Positions 1-7,784 of a DNA stretch of 64,000 bases are shown one piece after another. Origin of the DNA: Arthrobacter sp. ERGS1:01. Lineage in GTDB: Bacteria > Actinomycetota > Actinomycetes > Actinomycetales > Micrococcaceae. The stretch spans positions 682,001 through 746,000 of the forward strand of contig NZ_CP012479.1 of assembly GCF_001281315.1 (NCBI RefSeq), read 5' to 3'. The notes beneath the pieces were generated by a model. The model was not told the origin of the DNA, did not search any database, and saw only the letters and a program-made list of their open reading frames with translations. A program made the translations under genes and the position numbers. Positions within the stretch are counted from its first letter, which is position 1; each line of letters starts with the position of its first letter.

Positions 1-65
1 TCTGGCTGGCCGTCTTCACGGTGGGCGCCACCCTCGCGTTCCGCCGCGACACCAAGCGAGTCTAG
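1..65 (+). CDS. C-terminal end of a membrane protein, probably an ABC-2 permease (partial)
   Basis: Only the last 20 codons are present, read in the frame that ends at TAG 63-65. The peptide ends V-F-T-V-G-A-T-L-A-F-R-R-D-T-K-R-V: a hydrophobic stretch followed by a basic tail, as at the end of the last membrane helix of ABC-2 type permeases. Such permeases commonly sit just upstream of a DesK/NarL-type two-component pair, which is what follows here with almost no gap. The family call rests on this short tail and on context. Confidence 0.5.
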   Translation, partial: WLAVFTVGATLAFRRDTKRV

Positions 66-104
66 ATGCCGGCCGCGATTGTCGGGGCGAATAGAGTGGT
101 CAGC

Positions 105-1259
105 ATGGCACCACCCACCAACGCCCCGGCCGTCGGCTGGTTTCCGCCCCTGGGGCACGTTCCCACCTTTCGTGAACTGCTGGCCGGGCGCGGCACCCGC
201 CGCTGGTTCACGGGTGCCGGCTTCGCGTGCCTGATCCTGCTGGCCACCAATGGCCACGACTTTGCCGCCCAGGGGGAGCCAACCTGGCTCAGGGCGCTGA
301 TGTGGGTGCACCTGCTGGCCTTTGTTGCCGCATTCATGCTGGGTCCGCCGCTGAGCTGGTACCGCAGCCAGACGTTCAAAGTAATGCTGGCCTTGGGGTT
401 CTTTGCCCTCAGCACAGGGTTCTTCGCCTACCGGGACAGCGTCCTGGGCGTCACCTGGCTCTGGACCTTCGTTGCCGTTTTTGTTGCCAGCCAGGGCATG
501 CCCCGACTGGTGACGGGCATTGCCGTCGCCGGATTGGCGGGCACGGGCATGGTCATCAACCTCTCCCAGGGGGTGGACAGCACCAACGCCTTCTCCCAGG
601 CCGCCACCATCGCATCACTGGGACTCATGATGATGGCGTTTTCCCGGCAGCTCGCCACCATCCGTGAACTGCGCCAGACCCAGCACGAGCTGGCGGAGCT
701 GGCCGTCCGGGAAGAGCGCAGCCGCGTGGCCCGGGACATGCACGACATCCTGGGTCACTCCCTGACCGTCATCGCCGTGAAGGCCGAGCTGGCCGGACGG
801 CTGCTGGAGGTCGCGCCGGAGAAGGCGGCGGCGGAGATCGCCGACCTCGAGGACCTGGCCCGCGGCGCGCTCGACGACGTCCGCGCCACGGTGGGCGGCT
901 ACCGCGGCGTCAACATCCTGACCGAGCTGGCCAGTGCCCGCACGGCCCTTGCCGCGGCCGGCATCGACGCCGAACTGCCCGGAGCGGCCGACGCCGTCCC
1001 CGCAAAATCCCGAGAGCTGTTTGGCTGGGCCCTGCGCGAGGGCGTCACCAACGTCATCCGGCACGGCGACGCGGGCCGTTGCCGGGTCAGCCTGGGCGCC
1101 CGCTTCCTGCAGATCGACGACGACGGCGTGGGCCCGGGCGGCGCCGCCACCTCGGGCAACGGTCTGAAGGGATTGGCCGAGCGCGCCGCAACCGCGGGGG
1201 CCACCCTGGAGTTGGGCCGTTCGGAGCTGGGCGGCTTCCGGCTTAGGCTACAGCTATGA
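105..1259 (+). CDS. Sensor histidine kinase, DesK/NarX type (HisKA_3)
   Basis: Membrane sensor kinase of about 384 residues. The N-terminal half carries several hydrophobic segments (for example around the motifs F-A-C-L-I-L-L-A and W-V-H-L-L-A-F-V-A). A dimerisation/phosphoacceptor helix follows with R-D-M-H-D-I-L-G-H, whose first His is the expected phosphorylation site, then a HATPase domain with the N-box region R-E-G-V-T-N-V-I-R-H and the G-box D-D-G-V-G-P-G. The start is uncertain: an ATG at 66 abuts the upstream stop codon, but ATG 105 gives a normal N-terminus. The stop overlaps the next gene's start (ATGA at 1256), so kinase and regulator are translationally coupled. With the upstream permease this resembles systems that control ABC-2 exporters in response to membrane state or drugs; the signal is unknown. 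Confidence 0.9.
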   Translation: MAPPTNAPAVGWFPPLGHVPTFRELLAGRGTRRWFTGAGFACLILLATNGHDFAAQGEPTWLRALMWVHLLAFVAAFMLGPPLSWYRSQTFKVMLALGFFALSTGFFAYRDSVLGVTWLWTFVAVFVASQGMPRLVTGIAVAGLAGTGMVINLSQGVDSTNAFSQAATIASLGLMMMAFSRQLATIRELRQTQHELAELAVREERSRVARDMHDILGHSLTVIAVKAELAGRLLEVAPEKAAAEIADLEDLARGALDDVRATVGGYRGVNILTELASARTALAAAGIDAELPGAADAVPAKSRELFGWALREGVTNVIRHGDAGRCRVSLGARFLQIDDDGVGPGGAATSGNGLKGLAERAATAGATLELGRSELGGFRLRLQL

Positions 1260-1864
1260 TCCGCCTCGTAATTGCCGACGACCAGGCCCTTGTCCGTGGC
1301 GCACTCGCCGCCCTCCTGGGACTGGAATCCGACATCGAGGTGGTGGCCGAGGTAGGCCGGGGGGACGAGGTGGGCCTCGCCGTCGTGCTGCACAACGCGG
1401 ACGTGGCGCTGCTGGATGTGGAAATGCCCGGCATGGACGGGATCGCCGCCGCCGCCGAACTGCGGACCACCGCCCCGAACTGCCGGGTTCTGATGGTTAC
1501 CACCTTTGGCCGGCCGGGCTACCTGCGCCGGGCCATGCAGGCCGGTGCCAGCGGGTTCGTGGTCAAGGACACCCCGGCCAGGGCCCTCGCCGACGCCGTG
1601 CGCAAGGTCGCCGCCGGGCTGCGCGTGGTGGACCCCACCCTTGCCGCCGAAACCCTCACGAGCGGGGAAAGCCCGCTGACGGATCGGGAAACGGAGGTGC
1701 TGCGCGCGGCCGGTGGTGGCGGCACCGTGGCGGACATCGGGGCCGCCACGTTCCTCTCGGACGGCACGGTGCGCAACTACCTCTCCCGCGCCATGGGCAA
1801 GACGGGTGCCAAGACAAGGGCCGAGGCCGTGCGGATCGCCGAAGAGAACGGCTGGCTGCTCTAA
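1256..1864 (+). CDS. Response regulator, NarL/FixJ family (REC + LuxR HTH)
   Basis: A 202-residue response regulator. The receiver domain shows the acidic pair (I-A-D-D) near the N-terminus, the phosphoacceptor Asp in A-L-L-D-V-E-M-P-G-M-D-G and a conserved Lys in V-V-K-D-T-P. The C-terminal LuxR-type helix-turn-helix begins at S-P-L-T-D-R-E-T-E-V-L. It overlaps the kinase gene by four bases, so the two form a cognate pair. Likely targets are its own operon and the upstream ABC transporter, inferred from context. A cluster of dispersed repeats follows directly after the stop. Confidence 0.93.
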   Translation: MIRLVIADDQALVRGALAALLGLESDIEVVAEVGRGDEVGLAVVLHNADVALLDVEMPGMDGIAAAAELRTTAPNCRVLMVTTFGRPGYLRRAMQAGASGFVVKDTPARALADAVRKVAAGLRVVDPTLAAETLTSGESPLTDRETEVLRAAGGGGTVADIGAATFLSDGTVRNYLSRAMGKTGAKTRAEAVRIAEENGWLL

Positions 1865-1868
1865 CCCC

Positions 1869-1930
1869 CGGTGGTCGAGCAAAACCCGGCGGTCGAGCAA
1901 CGCCCGGTGGTCGAGCTTGTCGAGACCTAG
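1869..1930. repeat. Dispersed GGTCGAGC repeat: two truncated units and one full unit
   Basis: Three head-to-tail units lie between two convergent genes. Two short units carry the half motif GGTCGAGCAA (the first in GGTGGTCGAGCAAAA, the second in GGCGGTCGAGCAAC). The third is the full element CGGTGGTCGAGC followed by TTGTCGAGACC at 1905-1927, ending in CTAG. The element contains an imperfect palindrome (TCGAGCTTGTCGA). The TAG stop of the corA gene on the minus strand lies at the edge of the full unit. The same element recurs at 25.1, 45.9, 47.8, 48.7, 49.4 and 52.2 kb. Confidence 0.9.
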
Positions 1931-3066
1931 ATCCAGCGGCGGTTGCGGAAGATGCCGAACAAGACCACGCTGACGCCCGCCATGGCTGCGATGGCGAACA
2001 GGTAGCCGTATTTCCAGTGCAGTTCCGGCATGATGTCGAAGTTCATGCCGTACACGGTGCCCACGAGTGTCGGCGCAAACAAGATGGCGGCCCAGGCGGA
2101 GATCTTCTTGACCTCTTCGTTCTGGGCGTTGCTGGCCTCCGCCAGGTGCTTCATTTCCTCGTTTTGGCGTTCGGCGACGAGGGTGGCGTTCACGGTCAGG
2201 ATGTCCCGGAGCATGAACCGGAAGCCGTCGGTGCGTTCGTTGACCTGCTTGACATGGTCGTCCACGTCGCGCAGGTATTGCTGGAGTTCATCGTTGATGC
2301 CGTACTTGACGAAGCCGCCGGCCAGGGCGTTGAGGATCCCCGACATCGGCTGGGTGGAGCGCTGGAACTCGATGACCTCCCGGGAGAGCTCGTAAATGCG
2401 CCGGGAGACCTGTGGGTCGCCGCTGAACACTTCGGTCTCAATCTCGTCGATGTCGTTCTCCAGGCCCGTCACCACGGGGGCGAACCCGTCCACCACGGTG
2501 TCGAGGATGGCGTACAGCACCGCCTCCGGGCCCAGCCGCAGCAGTGTTTGGTCCTGCTCCATGCGCCGGCGCACGGAGGCCAGGTCGGGGGAGCTGCCAT
2601 GCCGGACGGTGATGATGAAGTTCGGACCCACGAAGATGTGCAGCTCGCCAAACTCCACCTCCTCCTGGGTTTCCAGGTAGCGGGTGGCGCGCAGCACCAC
2701 GAACAGGGTCTTGCCGTAGCGTTCCAACTTCGAGCGCTGGTGGGCCAGGACGGCGTCCTCCACGGCCAGTTCGTGCAGGTCGAACTCGGCGGCCAGCTCC
2801 TGCAGATCGCTTTCGGCCGGACGCACCAGGCCGATCCAGGCCATGGAGCCGGGCACGTTGTTCAGTTCCCGGAACGTGTCCGGCAGGGTGCGGGGGGAGG
2901 AGACGCGGCGGCCGTCAAAGTAGATGCCGGCGTCGATCATGCTGGGGCCGTCGTCGTGCCGGACGACGTCGGTGCCCGGGGTCCAGGGTGCTGTAACGGT
3001 TGCGCCGGGGCGGCGGTTGCGGGCGGTGAGTACTTGCAGGCGCGAGGCAGCGCGGCGTGCGTTCAT
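1927..3066 (-). CDS. corA: Magnesium/cobalt transporter CorA
   Basis: Pentameric inner-membrane divalent cation channel of 379 residues. The long N-terminal cytoplasmic part is followed by two C-terminal membrane segments; the first ends in the family signature Y-G-M-N (about residues 339-342) with the periplasmic loop F-D-I-M-P-E-L-H-W-K-Y-G-Y after it. The last residues R-N-R-R-W are the usual basic tail. The first 40 residues are Arg-rich and not conserved in the family, so translation might start later, for example at the Met before I-D-A-G-I-Y-F. The gene stands alone, convergent with the response regulator gene. Confidence 0.95.
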   Translation of the reverse strand: MNARRAASRLQVLTARNRRPGATVTAPWTPGTDVVRHDDGPSMIDAGIYFDGRRVSSPRTLPDTFRELNNVPGSMAWIGLVRPAESDLQELAAEFDLHELAVEDAVLAHQRSKLERYGKTLFVVLRATRYLETQEEVEFGELHIFVGPNFIITVRHGSSPDLASVRRRMEQDQTLLRLGPEAVLYAILDTVVDGFAPVVTGLENDIDEIETEVFSGDPQVSRRIYELSREVIEFQRSTQPMSGILNALAGGFVKYGINDELQQYLRDVDDHVKQVNERTDGFRFMLRDILTVNATLVAERQNEEMKHLAEASNAQNEEVKKISAWAAILFAPTLVGTVYGMNFDIMPELHWKYGYLFAIAAMAGVSVVLFGIFRNRRWI

Positions 3067-3331
3067 GGGTACATCCAGTCAAACGGTGGGGAAGGGGGCG
3101 GCACAGGGCACGGCGGCCCGAATCACTTTCCACCGACTGGGTGAAGCGCGCTGCTGGCGCTTAAAAGGATGTGCGGGAGGCCGGGCTGGTACTACTCGGA
3201 GGTTCGGTATTCATCAACCTGCCTCCCTTCCGTATGCCGTCCGGCCGTGCCGGGCTTCCCAAATGCGCAGATGGCGCTTTTTCAAGCATAGCCCCGAATA
3301 CGGGGTGCTGTTTCCCGCCGGGACGGGGCCG

Positions 3332-3910
3332 CTACGCGCCCGCGGCCAGCTTGCCGGAAAACGTGAACAAGATGGCGGCGGCCACCTCGTCCACCGGCGT
3401 CTCCGGACTGAACAGGAGCCACTCCAGCCCGCCCATGAGCGTGGCGCCAAAGATCCCGCCGGCCATCAGCAGGCGGGTGGCCTCGGTGGTCTCCGCCGGA
3501 AGCAGGGGCGCCAGGGCGGCGCCGATCTCCGACAGGGCCTCGCGGCGCAGCACCGACATGGAATGCTGCCACACCCTGTCTGTGCGGAAGATCTCAGCGG
3601 CCGTCAACTTGGCCAGGGGCCGGTTGTCCGCGATCAGGGCAAGCATGTCGGTGACCATGGCTTCCACCCCGGCAAAACCGGCGGCCGACAGCCTGGCCTC
3701 GCGGAGCGTCCGGGCCAGCGAGCTCACACCGGTGGTGAGCAGCTCCTCGAACAGCTTGTCCTTGGAGGAGAAGTTGTAATAGACGCTGCCTTTTGCCACA
3801 CCCGCCCGCTCGGCCACCTCCTCCATGGTGGTTCCGGAGATCCCATGCAAGGCGCCCAGCTCCAGGGCGGCGGCCAGGATGGCCTGTTTGGTCGCGGAGA
3901 TGCGTGGCAT
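3332..3910 (-). CDS. TetR/AcrR family transcriptional regulator
   Basis: A 192-residue one-component regulator. The N-terminal TetR helix-turn-helix is clear: residues 6-50 contain K-Q-A-I-L-A-A-A-L-E-L and T-T-M-E-E-V-A-E-R-A-G-V-A-K-G-S-V-Y-Y-N-F. The C-terminal domain (A-A-E-I-F-R-T-D-R-V-W-Q-H-S) would bind a ligand and dimerise; the ligand is unknown. It is transcribed away from dusB with about 230 bp between the starts, and no obvious effector gene sits beside it on the same strand, so its target is not evident. Confidence 0.92.
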   Translation of the reverse strand: MPRISATKQAILAAALELGALHGISGTTMEEVAERAGVAKGSVYYNFSSKDKLFEELLTTGVSSLARTLREARLSAAGFAGVEAMVTDMLALIADNRPLAKLTAAEIFRTDRVWQHSMSVLRREALSEIGAALAPLLPAETTEATRLLMAGGIFGATLMGGLEWLLFSPETPVDEVAAAILFTFSGKLAAGA

Positions 3911-4142
3911 GGATTTCCTTCGTCAATGAGCGTGCTGTGCCGGCGGGTGGATGGACCTAAAGCCGCCGGGATCCACCCTCGGGAGTCTATTCCACCCCTC
4001 CTCAACTCCCGTAGTCCGCGCAACGGCGCCGCGGATTGGGGCGGGCACCAAAGGGGCGGCGCAACGCCGTCGAACCGGGCTTTGAACGGTGCGCCGGCGG
4101 GAGCGGGGAGCTTAATTTGGACTGATTTGAGAGAATTGAACC

Positions 4143-5323
4143 GTGACCGTTACAGATATCCCCACCAGCGACACCAAGCTGGACCTCCCGCCCCTGAAAC
4201 TTGGCAACATCACCGTGGACACCCCGGTGGTGTTGGCGCCCATGGCCGGGATCACCAACACCGCGTTCCGGCGGCTGTGCCGTGAGCACGGCGGCGGCGT
4301 CTTCGTCTCCGAAATGGTGACCTCGCGTGCCCTGGTGGAGCGCACCCCGGAGTCGATGCGGCTGATCAGTCACGACGAGGACGAGAAAATCCGCTCGGTG
4401 CAGCTGTACGGCGTGGACCCCGAGACCGTGGGCAAGGCCGTGCGCATGCTGGTCGAGGAGGACCACGCCGACCACATCGACCTGAACTTTGGCTGCCCCG
4501 TGGCCAAGGTGACCCGCCGCGGCGGGGGAGCGGCGCTGCCGTGGAAGATCGATCTCTTCACCTCCATCGTGCAGACCGCGGTCCGCGAGGCGTCCAAGGG
4601 GAACATCCCGCTGACCATCAAGATGCGCAAGGGCATCGACGATGACCACCTGACCTACCTGGAGGCCGGCCGGATCGCCCGGGACTCCGGCGTTGCCGCC
4701 GTCGCCCTGCACGGGCGCACGGCCAGCCAGTTCTACTCCGGGAAGGCCGACTGGGACGCAATCGCCCGCCTGCGCGAAGCCCTGCCGGACGTTCCCGTGC
4801 TCGGCAACGGCGACATTTGGAGCGCCGAGGACGCCGTCGCCATGGTCCGCCAGACCGGTGTGGACGGCGTCGTGGTGGGACGCGGCTGCCAGGGACGCCC
4901 GTGGCTCTTTGGCGACTTGATGGCCGCCTTCGAGGGCAGCGATGCCCGGCACACGCCCGGCCTGGCCGAGGTGTCCGCCGCCGTGTACCGGCACGCCGAG
5001 CTGCTGGTTGACACGTTCGACGACGAGAACAAGGCCCTGCGCGACATCCGCAAGCACATGGCCTGGTACTTCAAGGGCTACGTGGTGGGCGGGGAACTGC
5101 GCGCCCAGCTTGCCGCCGTGCCCACCCTGGAGGTGCTGCGCGGGCTGCTGGACCAGCTCGACATGGATTCCCCGTACCCCGGCGCCGACGCCGAGGGCCC
5201 CGCGGCCGCGCCGGCACCCCCAAGCGCACCGCGCTCCCGGAAAACTGGCTGGCGAGCCGCTCGCTGAGCGGAAACCAAAAAGTGGAGCTGGTCGGCGCCG
5301 AGCTCGACGTCTCCGGCGGGTAG
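4143..5323 (+). CDS. dusB: tRNA-dihydrouridine synthase B, C-terminal frameshift
   Basis: FMN enzyme that reduces uridines in the tRNA D-loop using NADPH. From the GTG start at 4143 the protein has the TIM-barrel signatures A-P-M-A-G-I-T-N-T-A-F, L-N-F-G-C-P-V-A-K-V (catalytic Cys) and G-R-G-C-Q-G-R-P-W. In the uninterrupted frame it stops at 5267 with an odd Pro/Ala/Arg tail. One extra C in the run CCCC at 5198-5201 would restore a tail reading T-P-K-R-T-A-L-P-E-N-W-L-A-S-R-S-L and ending A-E-L-D-V-S-G-G, with stop TAG at 5321-5323. That tail looks like the native family C-terminus, so I annotate the extended span. The lesion is either a real -1 frameshift or a base-calling error. The catalytic core is unaffected. 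Confidence 0.9.
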
Positions 5324-5364
5324 CCCGGCCGCCCGGGCCGCCATTGCTGCGCCGACTTGGTTGT

Positions 5365-5414
5365 GAACTCTGCGCCACTTTCACAGTGGCGCGGAGTTCG
5401 CATGAAACTCCGCG
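5365..5414. repeat. Double inverted repeat between dusB and dgt
   Basis: A 15-bp stem (5365-5379 with 5385-5399, one G-T wobble) has a 5-nt loop, TTCAC. Its right arm GCGGAGTT can also pair with AAACTCCGC just downstream (to about 5414), so two mutually exclusive hairpins can form. No T-run follows, so a classical terminator is unlikely; a REP-like palindrome is the better description. Confidence 0.65.
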
Positions 5415-5509
5415 CAGGAATGGCGGCGCACAATCAGTTCCCGCGCCGGCCGGCTCCGCTCTGTGCATAACGTCCCCGGAGGCCGGTGCGTTGGCCCTAA
5501 ACTGGGCAT

Positions 5510-6784
5510 ATGTCCACCGAAACGCAGCCAGAGTACTCACCGTTCGATGCGCAACGATGGGTCCGGGAGGCTCCCAAGACCAGCTTCCGGACAGTGTTTG
5601 AACGGGACCGGGCGCGGGTCCTGCACTCCTCGGCGCTGCGCCGGCTGGGCGCGAAGACGCAGGTCGTGGCCCCCGACACCGATGATTTTGTCCGGACCCG
5701 CCTCACCCACAGCCTCGAGGTGGCGCAGATCGGCCGCGAGCTGGGCCGGACGCTGGGCTGCGATCCCGACGTCGTCGACACCGCCTGCCTGGCCCACGAC
5801 CTCGGTCACCCGCCGTTCGGCCACAACGGCGAATCGGTCCTGAACGATCTCTCCCACGACATCGGCGGCTTCGAGGCCAACGCCCAAACCCTGCGCCTGC
5901 TGACAAGGCTGGAATCCAAAGTGTTCACGGCCGACGGCGGCTCGGCCGGCTTGAACCTGACCCGCGCCTCCCTCGATGCCTCCGCCAAGTACCCGTGGCT
6001 GGCCGCCGACGCGCCCCTGATCGACGGGCGCCGCACGAGCAAGTTCGGCGCCTACGCCGACGACCTCCCCGTCTTTGCCTGGCTGCGCCAGGATGCCCCG
6101 GCCGGCAAGACCTGCATCGAGGCGCAGGTCATGGACCTGGCCGACGACATCTCCTACTCCGTCCATGACGTGGAGGACGCCATCGTGGCCGGGCACGTCC
6201 AGCTCAAGTGGCTGGCGAATTCCGACCAGCGCAACCGCGTCCTGGGCTACACGCAGCAGTGGTACCTGCCCGGCGTGGACACCGCCGAAATCGATGAGGC
6301 CCTGGCCCGTTTGGAGGCGGCCAACGTCTGGGTGCGCCACGCGGACGGCAGCCGTGCCTCCATGGCGGCACTGAAGGACATGACGAGCCAGCTGATCGGC
6401 CGGTTCTGCCAAAGCGCGGTCGCGGCAACTCGTGAGATTTACGGTCCCAACCGCCTCACCCGGTACGCGGCGGACGTGGTGGTGCCGCACGAAACGGCCG
6501 TCGAGATCGCCGTCATGAAGGGCCTGGCCACCACCTTCGTCATGACCACCGACCACCGCCAGCCCATCTACCAGCGCCAGCAGGATGTGCTCAGCGAGCT
6601 CGTCGCGGTGCTCAGCGCCACCGGTGATGCGCATTTGGAGACCATGTTTGCCGCGGACTGGCGCGACGCGGCCGACGACGACGCCCGGCTCCGGGTGGTC
6701 GTGGACCAGATCGCCTCGCTGACCGATGTGTCGGCGCTGGCCCTGCACGAACGGCTCGTGGGGACCGAACGGACACTGCTCTAA
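5510..6784 (+). CDS. dgt: Deoxyguanosinetriphosphate triphosphohydrolase-like protein
   Basis: HD-domain phosphohydrolase of 424 residues that cleaves dNTPs to deoxynucleoside and triphosphate. The N-terminus S-P-F-D-A-Q-R-W and the metal-binding signatures R-L-T-H-S-L-E-V-A-Q-I (first His) and A-C-L-A-H-D-L-G-H-P-P-F-G-H-N-G-E (HD pair) are typical of the actinobacterial Dgt type, as is D-L-A-D-D-I-S-Y-S-V-H-D-V-E-D. It lies before dnaG, as in many actinobacteria; here two small minus-strand genes intervene. The stop overlaps that of the convergent VOC gene by four bases. Confidence 0.95.
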   Translation: MSTETQPEYSPFDAQRWVREAPKTSFRTVFERDRARVLHSSALRRLGAKTQVVAPDTDDFVRTRLTHSLEVAQIGRELGRTLGCDPDVVDTACLAHDLGHPPFGHNGESVLNDLSHDIGGFEANAQTLRLLTRLESKVFTADGGSAGLNLTRASLDASAKYPWLAADAPLIDGRRTSKFGAYADDLPVFAWLRQDAPAGKTCIEAQVMDLADDISYSVHDVEDAIVAGHVQLKWLANSDQRNRVLGYTQQWYLPGVDTAEIDEALARLEAANVWVRHADGSRASMAALKDMTSQLIGRFCQSAVAATREIYGPNRLTRYAADVVVPHETAVEIAVMKGLATTFVMTTDHRQPIYQRQQDVLSELVAVLSATGDAHLETMFAADWRDAADDDARLRVVVDQIASLTDVSALALHERLVGTERTLL

Positions 6785-7176
6785 CCGCGGTCTAGGCCCG
6801 GCGGATTGATCGGCGGCGCCCACGCGGGGCGGGGAATGAGGCAGAAAGGGTGCCCGGCCGGGTCGGCAAACACTGTCGACTCCGCCCCGCCCAAGGCTGT
6901 GGCACCCAGCGCCAGCACGTCGGCCCGGGCGGTGCCGACGTCGTCGACCATCACGTCAAAATGCATCTGCTGCGGGAAATCGGGGTCCGGCCAGTGGGGT
7001 GCCCGATGGTCAGGCGCCAGCTGGAAGGCAATCCCGGAGGTGTGGTCGTTTTCCGCCACGACCACCCAATCGGCGGAGCGGTAAGTGACGGGCCGGCCCA
7101 ACAGCGCAGAGTAAAAGATGGCCAGGGCCGCGGGGTCCGGGCAGTCGATCACCAGGTGGTGCAGGCGTCCGATCAT
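6781..7176 (-). CDS. VOC family (glyoxalase/bleomycin resistance-like) protein
   Basis: A 131-residue vicinal-oxygen-chelate protein. The start is set at the ATG that opens M-I-G-R-L-H-H-L-V-I-D-C-P-D-P, the usual first beta strand of the fold; upstream codons give no family-like sequence. Features include A-I-F-Y-S-A-L-L-G-R-P-V, the second-module strand Q-M-H-F-D-V-M-V-D-D-V and the ending G-H-P-F-C-L-I-P-R-P, close to actinobacterial single-gene VOC proteins of unknown substrate. The stop codon overlaps the dgt stop on the other strand. Confidence 0.88.
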   Translation of the reverse strand: MIGRLHHLVIDCPDPAALAIFYSALLGRPVTYRSADWVVVAENDHTSGIAFQLAPDHRAPHWPDPDFPQQMHFDVMVDDVGTARADVLALGATALGGAESTVFADPAGHPFCLIPRPAWAPPINPPGLDRG

Positions 7177-7241
7177 GGCGCCGAGACTACCACCGCGCGC
7201 ATCCCGTGGCCACGGTTCAAAAGGGACACAGCGGGGGAGCG

Positions 7242-7589
7242 CTACATCGCCGGGTAGTAGTTGCCCATCGCGGTGGCCAGGTTGGAAAGATCCGCCAACT
7301 GGGCGGGGCTGGCCAGGGAGGTGAAGATCCACGCCGCGGCCACCATGACGGCCGTGACACCCAGAGTTGCGGCGCCAATGACTCCAAGGATGTGCCGGTC
7401 GCTGAACCGGCCGGGCATCTCAAGGGCCGGATCGATCAGATTGGGGGCCGAATCGGTGGTGCCGTCGGCCAACACTGCCACGACCCTGCCGCGGCCGCGG
7501 TCAAGGCGCATTGAGTCGATGGCGCTGCCGTGCCGGGCCAGCAGGATGTCTGATCCAACACATTTGTGGCCGGCTTGATTCAACAACAT
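7242..7589 (-). CDS. Small membrane protein of unknown function
   Basis: A 115-residue protein beginning M-L-L-N-Q-A-G-H-K-C-V-G-S-D. The start is supported by AGGGAG about 5 bases upstream. A soluble N-terminal part of about 60 residues (with R-L-D-R-G-R-G-R-V-V-A-V-L-A-D-G) is followed by one strong membrane segment (G-V-I-G-A-A-T-L-G-V-T-A-V-M-V-A-A-A-W-I-F) and a short tail. I do not recognise the family. It is transcribed divergently from dnaG with about 195 bp between. Confidence 0.6.
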   Translation of the reverse strand: MLLNQAGHKCVGSDILLARHGSAIDSMRLDRGRGRVVAVLADGTTDSAPNLIDPALEMPGRFSDRHILGVIGAATLGVTAVMVAAAWIFTSLASPAQLADLSNLATAMGNYYPAM

Positions 7590-7784
7590 GGGGCTCCCTG
7601 GGGATTTGATGGCTTGATGGGGTCGTAAGAGGACCCGAAGTCCGCGCCATTGGGGGCCTTTTAAGACTATCCCCGCGGGCCCCGCAACAGCGGCTGCAGG
7701 CGTGGTGATTCCGGACACCGCGGCTTCTCCACAGGTGGGAGGCAACCGGGCGGGACGCGCAGGAAACTCACGTAAACTGGCCGG

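Noticed and set aside
66..104. ATG 66 as the certain start of the first histidine kinase
   Set aside because: It directly abuts the upstream stop and adds 13 non-conserved residues; ATG 105 is kept as preferred, though 66 is not excluded.
2017..3144. Long open frames opposite corA and many other genes
   Set aside because: They mirror GC-rich codon structure of the true gene, lack ribosome sites and show no family motifs.
3067..3331. A metal-sensing riboswitch upstream of corA
   Set aside because: Only a short AGCGC/GCGCT stem is visible; no M-box or other known leader architecture could be drawn.
7242..7745. Longer version of the small membrane protein starting at 7745
   Set aside because: The extra 52 residues have no family-like features, while the internal ATG at 7589 has a good AGGGAG site.
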